Under the pieces are notes generated by a model. It was not told where the DNA came from. It ran no database searches and worked only from the letters and a program-made list of their open reading frames with translations. Positions 14,901 through 25,137 of a DNA stretch of 64,000 bases are shown piece after piece. Every line of letters begins with the position of its first letter. Within the stretch, counting starts at the first letter, position 1. A program made the position numbers and the translations under genes. The stretch is from Hydra vulgaris (taxonomy: Eukaryota > Cnidaria > Hydrozoa > Anthoathecata > Hydridae), in assembly GCF_038396675.1 (NCBI RefSeq), contig NC_088920.1, forward strand, positions 63,191,001 to 63,255,000. The letters run 5' to 3'.

Positions 14901-17900
14901 ATGCTCAGACTCTAAATAACTCAAGAAATAAGAGTTTAATTTTAAACCCTATGTATGCAGAGGATGCTCGTAGTTATCCTGTATTTCAACCAAATTATAC
15001 GCACTCTAGTGTGCATCAAACACTTGGCATTGATACCTTCAATTCTAGAAAGTCATGGGATAGCGGAATAAGTAAAATTATAGTTCTTACTTTTAATTAT
15101 TTAATGTGTAATTGCAAATGCGTCTACTATATCCTAATGTTTAATAATGGATGCAGGGTTAAGATATTTAAAAGTTAACTGAGCAGGTAGTTGTTTGACT
15201 TTCGCTTTCATTTTATAAATAGATTTTTTTTTATGTGTGTTCAACTTTCAAAGTAAATAAGAATAAGCGCAAATAAAAATGTGCGCAGTTTTTCTATCCA
15301 TCTTCGTCGCATTTTTCATCATCATTTCCATCATTTCATAGTTATTGATGTCTTCTAATGTCAAAAAATGTAATGTAACTCTATTATTACATTTATAAAT
15401 ACTTAGTTTTTTTAAGTTAGAAGATCATAAACCTTCTAAGTTGTCATCCTGAAACTAATTGTATTTTTATATTTCGTAGTCCTTAACGTAATATTTAAAA
15501 GCTTTTTTCGAATTTAACACTTTATAATTGATACCTTATCAACGATAAATGACTTTTATATCTTATTAATGATAAATAACTCCTTATAATCGACGGTTTA
15601 AATAGACTGAAAAAAATAATGAATTTTCAGTGCAAGAATTGTATTAATATTGAATAAATTTTTATTTTTTATTTTAATTTTTTTTTAACATCTTTGCTTC
15701 CAACAAGGCTGTAAGCAACCACAAATTAGAGTTGGAAGTTACTGGAAGAAAAAAATTGAAGATTGTAGACCAAGATAACGATTGACGGACAACTTAAGGA
15801 ATTATAAACTATGTGAATCAGGAAAGCAAGATGAAAGAAGCGAATTCAAAATAATTAATTTTTGAGGAAAGAAACTAGAGGAAAAAGAGTTTTTGGAGCA
15901 CTTAGGAACAGTCACCGAAAAAGGATGAGACTTAATCGAATGACGAGTAACACAAGAATGAATTTTAGTAGATGGCACAAGAGACGCTAACTCTTTAGAG
16001 CAGTGCTCATTATAGTATTTGTAGAAAAGAGAAAGAAAAGCAATATTACGACAATGTGATAATGGTTGGAGGTTGGCTGCAAGAGCATGTCCAACTATAT
16101 TTACAATGGGTTTTTGGCAAACAGTATTCCATACAAGGCCGGCTTTAAGATTTATAGAGATAGAGAATAGAATCCGAAGTAAGAGAGCTTTGAGCTAGAT
16201 AAAGAGATGCGACCTTAGCAGATGCTAATGCATTTGATATATGGTTTTCAAGAAAGATAAGAATTAATCCTAGAAAGTAAAGAGTAGATGACTCATTGAG
16301 TACATTACCATTCATAAACATAGGGAGATCTAAATTATTGCAATAACGATTAACTGAAAAAAAGTAAGTTTTATCTGAATTAAAGTTCGCCAGCCACTGT
16401 GAGCCCCATACTGTAGTAGAAGTGCGATCCTTTTCAAGCTCAAATGTCCCCTCCAAGCAATCAGAGTGTGTTGGCTTCTTATTATGACAAGAATAAATGG
16501 TAGTATCATCAGCGAACAATGCCACCTTAGATGTCAGAATGTTTGGATCGTTAATGTAAATTAAAAAGAGCATAGGTCTAAGGATAAAACCTTAAAGAAC
16601 CTCTGAAATTACGGAATATGAAGAAGAGTGCTGTGCATCGAGGACAACTTTTATAAAACGATTGAAAAAGAAGGATTCAACAATCTTAAAGACGTTATCA
16701 GATACATCATAAGAAGAAAGCTGCTGGAGAAGACCAGCATGCCAAACTTTATCAAAAGCTTTAGAAATGTTAATAGCAATAGTCTTAACCTCTCCACCTC
16801 TGTCTAATGCACGATAAAATCTATCGGTTATTACTGTTAGCAAATCAGCTGTAGAATGAGAAGATCGAAATCCGTATTGATGATCAGAAAATAAGTTATT
16901 AGATTCAAGATGAGAAATTAGGTGTTTGTTAAATAAAGATTCAAAAACCTTGCTTATGATAGGAAGAAAACTAATGGGACGGTAGTTAGGCGAATCAAAT
17001 CGCTCTCAAGAATTTTTGAAAATACAGATAACAGATGCCGCTTTCCAGCAGACTGGAAAATAAGAATAAAATATAGTTTTGGAAGTATAGACGACAGCTC
17101 CGGAGAACTCTTCTGCAAGACTATAACAGGCATGTTGTCCGGGCCACAAGCTGTAGAAGAGTCTAGGCTGGAAATCACTTTAGATACAGATGCTGGAGTG
17201 ATACGACTGTCAAGCAATGGATCAATCTGTTTGACGGCTTTATCATGTAGAACGCAACTAATGGAATCAAGAGATGATATTGATGAAATTTTCTCAGTAA
17301 ACGATTCAGCTTTGTCTTTAGGAGAGGTGACAAAGTCTGAACCATACAAGAGAGGTGGAATAACAAATTTGCTCTTATTATTGATACTATTAAAGATTCT
17401 CCAGAAGTCACGAGAGCCTAATTTTTGAAATGAAATACGAGATTTGATGACCTGAGAATAGCGGATTTTGGCGTTGGACAAAACCTTTTTATGATGATTT
17501 CTAACAGTAATAAACAGACGTCTGTTTTCTGAAGAATTGTTTTGCAGATAGATATGAAAGTAATGGTTTCGATTGGCAATTGCAGCAGCACAATGTGAGG
17601 AAACCATGGAGAAGAGTGAAGCTTGACCTGGAATTGTCGATTGGGAATGAAAGATTCCATGCCAGCCTGAATCCACGAAGTTATGTAAGAAGCATATTTG
17701 TCAGCAGGAAGACGAAAGATTTTTACCCAAGGGTCATATCGATGACAATCACGGAAAGAGTCCCAGACAGCTTTAAGGTAGTTATAAGAGGTACAATGAT
17801 AGGAGGATTCAGATGATGAAGAAGAATAGATAATAGTTTTAGAGAGATCAAACTGTGATCAGAAGCAACTAAGGGTAAGTGTGGAGAAACGGAGCACTTA

Positions 17901-20232
17901 CTGGAATCAGAAACAAGACATAAGTTGAGTAGAGAAAGTAAATAATTCGTGTTGTCTGGAAAGCGAGTTGGAAAGTTGACAATTTGAATTAGGGATTGAG
18001 AAAGACAAATTTTTTGAGCAGAGTCACTAACACTAGAGCCAAGCAATTTAGTGTATTGAGCATTAAATTCACTAACTACAACGATATTGGCTGAAGGATA
18101 TTTGATTTAATTCAGAGAATTGGCTTGTTTAATTTGATCAGAAATAACATCAAAAAGAGTGCAGTCTTGAGATGAAGGAGAGCGATATAGAACAAAGAGA
18201 AAGGCAATCGAGTAAAGTGGTGCTAAACGAAAGCACATAAAAGAATAGTCTGTGGATTCAAACCTAGTTTCCCGTTAAAAGGGTGAATTCTTACGAATGT
18301 AAATGATCGGACCAAGCATGTGACTATTGGAGTCTTTATGAATTAAAGGAAGATAACCATCAATACTAAGATCACAAGATGAGACAGCTAAAATCAAATT
18401 TAGACTTAAGAGCAAGTAGGCCTGGTGAACTTTGCAAGAGATAAGACTCAACAGAAGAAAAGTTACTTCGAAGACCACGAATATTAGTAAATGATAGATT
18501 TAGAGAACTTGGTGATGACGATGGTTTTTTGTGTTTTTTAGTTTTTGGTACTTTATTCATTTTTAAATTTGTTAAAGAACTTGACTCAAAGCGTAGATAG
18601 TACTCAGTATACTTTTTATAGCCCAAGCAATTGCCTCATTACTATTAACAAACCCTAAACCGCAACAAAGGGATTGTTTCCGATTAGCACACCGGAGTTG
18701 TGCTAATCGGAAACAAATTTCTGATTCGCTGAATTGGGCTCTGCCAACTCAGCGCATTTCGAATCTCGTTTAGACAAGTTCAATTAAAAAGGTCAATTAA
18801 AAGAGAAAAGACTTTTGTCTTTTCTTTTTACTACAAATAATTTGTCCTAATGTCTTTTCTCTTTTAGACAATATTCAAAAAGATGCATCTCTTTCTCTTT
18901 TTTACAAACACTACCATGGTCGCTTCTTAAGCAAATTACCATTCCTTTTTTTTTTAATATAAAACTTAATCTTGAGTTACTTTTCTTTTAGTCATGCTAC
19001 ATCCTTTTAATATAACTGATCCTTTATGTTCCAAAAACTTTAATTCATCTAGTTTTTTTTCTCGGGCTTTCTTCACCGGTGCTTTGCAATCCTTTCTTGT
19101 CATCGTGTTTACATCGTTCATACAATTTAAAGTTTTTCAAGTCTTTTGTCAAACGCCTTCTTGTTTTTAAACACTAATCTTCGTTTTCTATTACCTCTCA
19201 ACTTAAACGATGGTTGGTTGCAGCTTTGTTGAAAGTAAACTAACAATAAAAAAAAGTTATTTTTGAGTATAAAATGTATTATAAAAATACATTTATATTG
19301 TGTTACCAAATAATTTTTTTTATCATCAAGTTAATTATAATCAAAAGTAATAGATTCATTAAAATAAAAAAAAATAAAAAATTAATATATACATAACTAA
19401 GGTAGATATATGGATATCAAATCTGTTATGATTACTTTTAGTGAATATCTATGACGTAGAAGACCTGGGGCAGGATACATTCCAAGATGCTACAGATTGC
19501 GATCTGATACCCATTTTATTTGATTCAAAAATGATTAATGACAACGATATTTTTTTTAAAAGTAAGCTAGTTATAAACCAAGGGTTCGAATCAGAACCTA
19601 ATGAATGGATTGAACAAAATAATTTTACTGATAGTTTACACGTTGAAACGAGATCTCCAGATAATTTACATGTTGAAACGAGATCTCTAAATAGTTTACA
19701 CGTTGAAATTAGATCTCTAGAATCAAATCTGGATTCAACAAGGAAAATATCTTTCGAATGTTCTGATTCTCTTAAAGATATGTCAGACTTTGATTCTAAC
19801 AGAAAGATTTCGGAAACAAGTTCTAATTCTATACAGAAAACGACGAATAGCAATTTAGAATTCACCAGAAAGGTATCGGACAGCAACTTGGGTTTCTTAA
19901 AAAAAACGTTAGACAGTGATTCAAATTCATTTGAAAAAGTATTAAGCGATAAAGAAAGCTTAATTAGTAAAAATACATCAACCGACATTATTAAACCGCT
20001 TGATATAATAGAAAACAAAGATGTTCGTGTAAGGTTTTCGTCTTTTGTTGAAGAAATTGGTAATGATATCTCCGAAAAAGAAGAAGATTACAATGAACAT
20101 GATTTTGATACCTTTCAAGAGATAGAAGATGAATTTAATCAACTTGATTCTGATAGAAAAATAGATATAAATGAAGAATTTAATATTGATGAAGTAGAAA
20201 AATTTGTAGATGATTTATTTGATTTTAAATAA
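8586..20232 (+). CDS. Immunoglobulin-superfamily transmembrane receptor (5' end not found)
   Basis: Nine exons join without a stop: 8586-8906, 9046-9342, 13059-13325, 13402-13707, 13796-14050, 14156-14404, 14660-14774, 14881-15071, 19442-20232. All have AG/GT borders; introns between Ig exons are phase 1, the classic Ig-domain exon arrangement. Joined length with one preceding base is 931 codons including the stop. Order: six Ig-like domains, a single transmembrane helix (WIVPVFV to FFIIL, then basic LRYSKW), and a cytoplasmic tail of about 350 residues without a kinase domain. The upstream exon with start codon and signal peptide was not found between 6967 and 8585; it may be short or lie further 5'. 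Likely role: cell-surface adhesion or recognition at the plasma membrane. Cnidarian allorecognition (Alr-type) proteins have comparable architecture, but I cannot assign orthology. A LINE sits antisense in the last intron. Confidence 0.88.
9046..9342 (+). CDS. Ig receptor exon: Ig domain 2 (divergent)
   Basis: Phase 1 exon after TTGTTCAG. B-strand-like VSLCSIV and C-strand-like LKWYLGN are visible, but the F-strand Cys is absent (FQSIELRLELPG). It has no internal stop and connects in phase on both sides (donor AAAT/GTAAGT). It is easy to miss because it holds no long ATG-initiated frame. Confidence 0.82.
10521..10832. repeat. 52-bp minisatellite, six copies
   Basis: Units start at 10521, 10573, 10625, 10677, 10729 and 10781, each beginning AAACAGTTTTACATAAGC. 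Copies differ at only one to three positions. Intronic. Confidence 0.96.
11736..11880. repeat. 40-bp minisatellite, about 3.5 copies
   Basis: Units start at 11736, 11776 and 11816 with CCAAYAGCATTTAATTTG, followed by a partial copy ending near 11880. Intronic. Confidence 0.93.
13059..13325 (+). CDS. Ig receptor exon: Ig domain 3
   Basis: A canonical small Ig domain with both cysteines: VTLVCTSEA in strand B and QDEGVYECTPSN in strand F. Several N-x-S/T sites. Phase 1 at both ends. Confidence 0.9.
13402..13707 (+). CDS. Ig receptor exon: Ig domain 4
   Basis: I-set/C2-like domain. F-strand LPEYYGNFSCKTKN is clear, but strand B reads KSLDLYFVFIS with no Cys, a second domain lacking the disulfide partner. 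Phase 1 both sides. Confidence 0.87.
13796..14050 (+). CDS. Ig receptor exon: Ig domain 5
   Basis: Canonical: FSLECYAIVN (B strand), FAWLKND (C strand Trp), LQDAGMYTCVATDG (F strand). Phase 1 both sides. Confidence 0.9.
14156..14404 (+). CDS. Ig receptor exon: Ig domain 6
   Basis: SKLFCFARGYPQPIVQWYK (B/C strands) and LFTYICVCKNVVGEN (F/G strands) match an I-set domain close to the membrane. It has no single long ATG frame but is open throughout in phase 1. Confidence 0.88.
14660..14774 (+). CDS. Ig receptor exon: transmembrane segment
   Basis: The exon encodes a short linker (KITKSKNT), a hydrophobic run of about 22 residues from WIVPVF to FFIIL, then LRYSKWC, a positive stop-transfer. Enters in phase 1 and leaves in phase 2 (GCAC/GTGAGT). 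Confidence 0.88.
14881..15071 (+). CDS. Ig receptor exon: juxtamembrane cytoplasmic tail
   Basis: 63 codons, tyrosine-rich: YSEKTL, LNPMYAED (an NPxY-type motif known for PTB or endocytic adaptors), RSYPVF, NYTHSS. Phase 2 in, phase 1 out (GGAATAA/GTAAAA). Confidence 0.82.
15680..18720 (-). mobile_element. Jockey/CR1-group non-LTR retrotransposon, decayed, antisense in intron
   Basis: Minus-strand frames in order: start of an apurinic-type endonuclease (LNLSFTNIRGLRSNFSSVE, about 18520), its continuation (QIVNFPTRFPDN, about 17970), the pre-RT linker (18 to 17 kb), reverse transcriptase segments INISKAFDKVWHAGLL (about 16770) and LFADDTT (about 16510), then the C-terminal part with the 3' end near 15690 (GTTGGAAGCAAAG before an A-rich stretch). 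Frames are broken at several places, for example a stop between SVISEVL and the next RT motif. It lies wholly in the last intron of the Ig receptor gene, in the opposite direction. Confidence 0.88.
18674..18717. repeat. Perfect 18-bp hairpin at the LINE 5' border
   Basis: Arms TTGTTTCCGATTAGCACA and its exact complement, separated by about 7 nt. It sits just upstream (minus strand) of the LINE endonuclease frame. Confidence 0.85.
18721..19441. other. Intron remainder
   Basis: CT-rich and AT-rich sequence up to the 3' splice site at 19441; no gene seen. Confidence 0.6.
19442..20232 (+). CDS. Ig receptor last exon: long cytoplasmic tail and stop
   Basis: Begins MNIYDVEDLGQDTFQD; its ATG is completed by the last base of the previous exon, so this is an internal Met, not a start. 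It has three tandem LHVETRS-like units at about 19633-19720, then three R/K-K-x-S sites in a looser repeat (STRKISF, SNRKISE, FTRKVSD), an RVRF sequence that could dock PP1, and an acidic C-terminus ending FVDDLFDFK. Predicted mostly disordered. Alternative: a separate gene, but the exact phase match with the exon at 15071 argues for one transcript. Confidence 0.78.
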
Positions 20233-20787
20233 AAATAAAAAAATGTTTAATACTATTTTAAACGATTTTATAATAACACAAAAACAGTGGCGTAACTTAG
20301 GGTTACAAAAGGGTTACTGGGCTGACATATCACCCGCAAAAGCCCGGGCTTCAGCTTGAAATGCAAACTAAACTTATGAAGAATCATTTTTAATACAAGT
20401 TTGCGTTCAGAAAACCATTGTGTTTTCATTGTTAATCCATTTATTACACATTAATAATTGAATTCCATTCAAAACTTTTAAAATCCATTTATTTAAATTT
20501 TAAAAGTTTTGAATGGAATTCAAAAGTTTCTATTGTTAAACTTAATTGTTAAAGTTAATATTGTTAAACTTAAAATTAACTTAATGTGAATTTAAAAACT
20601 TTTGGAAAGCTTTTACATTTGTTTGAATATTGTTTTAAAAAGATTTCGCATTTGAAAGTTCAACCAATGCATTTGTCTAAAAACGGCAAAACTATTTTTG
20701 GGTTAAATATAAACATATGATACACGGTTATAGAGGTTTATGGGGCCAAAGATTTCATTTTCGGGATCCATTTTAACTTTGGAGTGG
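20233..20787. other. Intergenic with MITE-like pieces
   Basis: 3' flank of the Ig gene. At 20286 the sequence CAGTGGCGTAAC matches a common hAT-type terminal repeat start, but no partner end was found. A long hairpin at 20458-20523 is listed separately. Confidence 0.5.
20458..20523. repeat. Perfect 27-bp-arm hairpin
   Basis: Left arm 20458-20484 (TTGAATTCCATTC...) is exactly complementary to 20497-20523, with a 12-nt spacer. Not part of a coding region. Confidence 0.92.
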
Positions 20788-22440
20788 TCTTGACCAAGGT
20801 TTAAAAAAGCGTGAGGCGTATTGAGACGGTTTCCCTACATGTGAGGCGAGGCGTAAGTCTCAATGCGCTTGGGACGTAAGCCTCAATTTGTTTAAGAAAA
20901 ACTTTTTTTTATTTTAGAAAAAGATTAAAAACAATAAAAATAACACTAAAGTAAAATCATTCTTTCATTAGAAGTTCCAAAAAAAATAATAGAAGTTCCA
21001 AACTTCCACAGATTCAAAATAAACATGGTCTAATCTCATAAGTCATAACCCATCAATCATCGCCATTGTCACTAGAACTAGTGCTACTATTAGGATCCTC
21101 GAGGGAATTGTACATAAAATTCAATTCAACCCCTTCATCTTCGCTTTCCTCTTCGGCATGTGGAAAATCCTCATCATCATCATCAATTAGAATTTTTTGT
21201 TACCTAAAGGAAATATATATTTTTCAATAAAAAAACTTATTCAAATTTATATCCTATACTTTTGTTTTTCTTCTTTATCTTCTTTGTATGTTGAGATACC
21301 TTCTTCAACTTTAGTAGGGTCATCAAGAGCTATATTTGCGTCAAGATCTTCATAGGCCTCCACCTTAGAATCTTGGAGCTCTGAGATCCATTCATCACCA
21401 GAGCCTACATCATTCAAAAAAAGGGGATCTTCAATTGTTTTCTTCTTTAACTGCCTGTGTTTTAGTTTCAAATTGAACATAGAGTAAACTAAATCATTGA
21501 GTTTCACTTGCTTCATGCATAAGCACTGGTTTTCTACTTTTTTGAAGTAAAAAAGGATTCAAGTCCATAACTTGCTCCAAACAAACTTTGCAAAGTAAGA
21601 AATGCAGTGGCAAATTGAGTAACAACAGGTTTCATCAAATCTCCACCAGTAATCTAAAAAGCAACTTTGCATCTTTTACTTGATCCGATGCATCAATGAA
21701 CTTTAAAAAGAAGTACCTTTCGGGTTATTAACTAAAAAGTTCATCAATGTACGCCCCTTTGTGTCAGTCCAACCGTCAGACATAATACTATAGCCGGTCT
21801 CAATCAATGAAGGTTTCGCTTCATCAATAGTGGCAGAAACAGCATTTTATCTCTTCTTTTAGAATCCATGTTCGCAACTCATGCATAGTTGGGGGTTTAA
21901 ATCTCCTTCCAAATCCACATACATCATTTATCATATCCCAATATGAAGGGCTTGTTGCTACATTGAACGGTATTGAATCCTCATAAAAGAAACGCGCTCT
22001 CGCCACCAATATTTGAATGTTGTATAAAAAATTTAAATGGGTCTATGAACTTGTTTTTTTAACTTGACTACACTTAAGCTATTGGTGCTTTTTGTAAATT
22101 TGGATTGCCTTCAGTAGCAAATGGCTCTTGCATTCCCACTCAACAAATCTCCTCCATTTCTTCGAATGCTCTTCTTTTACCCTCGGTCTTTTTCAACATA
22201 AACGACTTCATTTCTTCTTGAACCTTAATGGGAACTCGTCGACGACCTGCAACATTCTTATGAGTCTTTGCAAGATGCCCCTTTAGTCTCTTAATTCCAC
22301 CAGTGATCTTCTTCTGACAAAAGTTGCACTCAACATATATTCGAGTTTTGCCTTTCTGCGACCTGATTTGGACGAAGTTCAACACAATACTTTCAACCAG
22401 GATCAGTCCTCCCACTTATTTTTGACAACTTTTCCATAAC
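20788..22440 (-). pseudogene. hAT transposase, BED/DUF659 type, internally deleted
   Basis: Minus strand, N to C: BED-type zinc finger at 22415-22140 (VECNFCQKKITGGIKRLKGH, then AKTH); DUF659-type start at 22009-21824 (ARFFYEDSIPFNVATSPSYW) leading to a first catalytic Asp in SIMSDGWTD about 21780; then only a C-terminal region at 21516-21247 (KLNDLVYSMFNLKLK). The rest of the catalytic core and the hAT dimerisation region are missing. At the left end, near 20790, CAAGGTTTAAAAAAGCGTG and repeated GAGGCG look like terminal or subterminal hAT sequence. No matching right end seen. Distinct from the ZMYM1-like hAT copies nearby. Confidence 0.78.
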
Positions 22441-22580
22441 TTTAACGCTTCAAACTTGTGAAATAGTCAAGAAAAAAAAACAATTAACAATCATAGTAAT
22501 CTGCAATTGATTATATAATTCCATGTAATGAATTTAATGATTAGTTAATACAATTATACGGGCATATGAGTATAATATAC

Positions 22581-23960
22581 AGGGCCGTACCGGGCCAATT
22601 TTGCGCTTCGGGCAAAAAAAGAAAATTGCGCCCTCCCCCCTCGATGTCACTTTTCTGGCTTTTCTTGAGGCAAATTTACTAATGGCATCATTAAAATCAA
22701 TTTTGTTTGCCACTTCATTTTCAATTGAAATTATAGCCAAACTAGACAAACGTTCTTGACCCATTGTTGACCTCATATAGTTTTTTATGAGCTTAAGTTT
22801 ACTGAAACTTCTCTCACACGTAGCAACTGTGACTGGTATGGTAAGGAAGATGCGAATAGCAATTGCCGTGTTGGGATAAGCATCGGACAAAGAATACTTT
22901 TGAATGAGCTGCAAAATGTCTATTGGGCTAGATTTTTCAAAGTTGTCCATTATTGCGTCAGCTTGGTATTTAAAGCTTGCCATTTCTGACTGGAAATCGG
23001 AAGAATCTAAATCTACCTTGTAAATTTGAGTTAAATTTGCAGCTTTTTTCTTGAGTTCATCTACTGAACTTTTAGAGAGTAAATGCCCACTGAGGAAGTC
23101 AAAATCAGAGGATACTGCATACACAGCCTCAAACCGCCACTCAATTTGTGTAATAATGATGTCAAACAAAAGGTTGCACTGAGATCCGAACTCTGTTTCT
23201 GTTATGAGAAGGTGAGAGTCATCTTCAGCTTCATAAAGTGCCATCCGCTTCAATGTGCGCTTCCTCTTAATTGGAAAGCCACCATCAATTCCTCTCCGGT
23301 TAACTTTTTCTGTGACATCTTTGATAATGTTGTCCACCCCAACATCTCGAAGATTCTGAATGGAAGCCTTCAATCCTTTTATTTTTTTTGCGGCAATGTC
23401 AATTGAAGTGGTTTTTGACTGAAGCAGTTTGTTTTCCCGGTCAATTAGAGAAAGAATTTGACACCAGAAATCCAACAAACACAAAAGACTGAAACCAATT
23501 TAAATGAGAAGTTCTTTTGCACTGCTAACTGTGACAGCATTTGTCATGGGATTGCGGATAATGGATTCCAAAACTTGAAGAACGTCTTTGATTTTTCTGT
23601 GCATTGGTGTGATTGTTTCTTTTTTGGCAGACCAAATTGTGTCACTGTTTCCATTTAATGAGATGGTCAACGTTTTCATCAGTTTTTCCCATCTTAACGT
23701 GGAGCTTGAGAAAAATTAAAGATGGCTTGAACCTTTCCAAAAAACGTAATTATGAGAGGGGAAACCTCAGCAGCATGAACACAAACAAGATTTAAAGTGT
23801 GAGCTGCGCATGAAACAAATCTTGCTGACTTATTAAGAGAATGGATGTGAGCTTTGATCCCATTGTATTTTTCAGACATACTAGCTCCATTGTAATAGCC
23901 TTGGCCTTGTGTGTAAAAGTAAGTATTAAAAAAAATGTTGCGCATTTTAAGGGGTTTTAT
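22581..23960 (-). pseudogene. hAT transposase, ZMYM1-like type, 5'-truncated
   Basis: Minus strand. From about 23945: GQGYYNGASMSEKYNG (Tyr where the catalytic Asp is expected; compare AYDNGPN at 5.7 kb), then CAAHTLNLV; a frame break; then a long frame 23484-22534 carrying the helical region and an intact hAT dimerisation motif (TVATCERSFSKLKLIKNY, STMGQERLSSLAI). The element end is at 22581, where CAGGGCCGTACCGGGCC looks like the hAT terminal repeat. The N-terminal zinc finger and first Asp are missing. Confidence 0.85.
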
Positions 23961-25137
23961 TAAAAAACACGTTAAAAAAAAGCCAGCATAAAAAATAAAT
24001 TTTCATATTTTCTTCTTTTTATTTCAATATATTATGTCAATGGACTAATATTTTTTGACTAATAATTTTTTACGATTTCACCATTATTTGAATGGTAAAA
24101 TATTGCCATTTTCGTGGTAAAATTAATATACAGAGCTTAAAAATCACAGTAGGAAAAAAATTATATCAGTTTTAGAGTGCTTGGGGTCTCTAGATAGTAC
24201 TAATATAAAAGTTGGTTTTTAAGGGTTTTGCTCACCTATGGCCCAATGTGCACTGTTGATAGCACTGAGAAGGTTACTTATTTTATTTTAGGTTTTTGTC
24301 TCTAAAGCACTTAATCCGGAGATTTCTTAAATGCCTTAAAACCGTTGAAAGTTTGTACTGCAGAATTGGAAAAGTATGCACATGAATTTTTAAAAATTTA
24401 AAAAGTAATTAATGTAGTCAAAAAATTGGCCATTAAATCTGAACTTTCTAAAACTCGTCAGAGAAAATCCAAACATTATTTTGACAAACTTTGGGAAAAT
24501 GAAAGTCTTTGCGAAAGTGAGAGTCTTTAAAGACCGTAAAACTTGTTTAAAGTGAACATTTTTTATCAAGTGTTGGACATCATTATTAATAAGCCGAAAT
24601 CGCGTTTCATTTCAATGAATGGTATTGTTTCCCATTTCAGTGTATTGAAACCTGCCATTTTACAAAATTTAAATGACTATAAACTCTTAAAAAATATTAA
24701 AAAAATAAAAATTATATAAAAAAAGACATATCTGAATCATTTGCCTGGGGGTATTCTCAGTTTTTGGTCCACCTTCAGAGACGAAAAAAAAAATGCTTTG
24801 CGTTTTAGAGAAATTGCTAATTTATTAATTATAAATAATGTCGTATTAATAATAAATAATGTCATTTTATGTCGTGCAGCATACATCCATAAAGTACGTA
24901 CATGTAAAACCATATATTTAAGACACCCCCTTGAACGCACCTGAATACTTCCAAGGAAACCCCTTCCCCCTCCTCTGCGTACGTACGCATTTTTTCTTCA
25001 CAAAATTATTTACTCATAAACTTGGAAAACATTAAAAACAAAATTTTTTTAGTTAACTCGATATTTTTTTGTTACAGAACAGAAACGATAATATAATTAG
25101 TCATGCATTATTATTGAGCTATACATCCATGCAAAGA
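23961..25137. other. Intergenic, no gene seen
   Basis: AT-rich. Around 24960-24995, GC-richer sequence ending GCGTACGTACGC resembles the tip of the MITE at 38353-39098 and may be a scrap of that family. Confidence 0.5.

Noticed and set aside
17132..17816. Plus-strand frames of 78-98 codons
   Set aside because: They are shadows of the minus-strand LINE ORF2.
19449..20018. 189-codon minus-strand frame
   Set aside because: Antisense to the Ig receptor tail exon, which has exact phase continuity with upstream exons.
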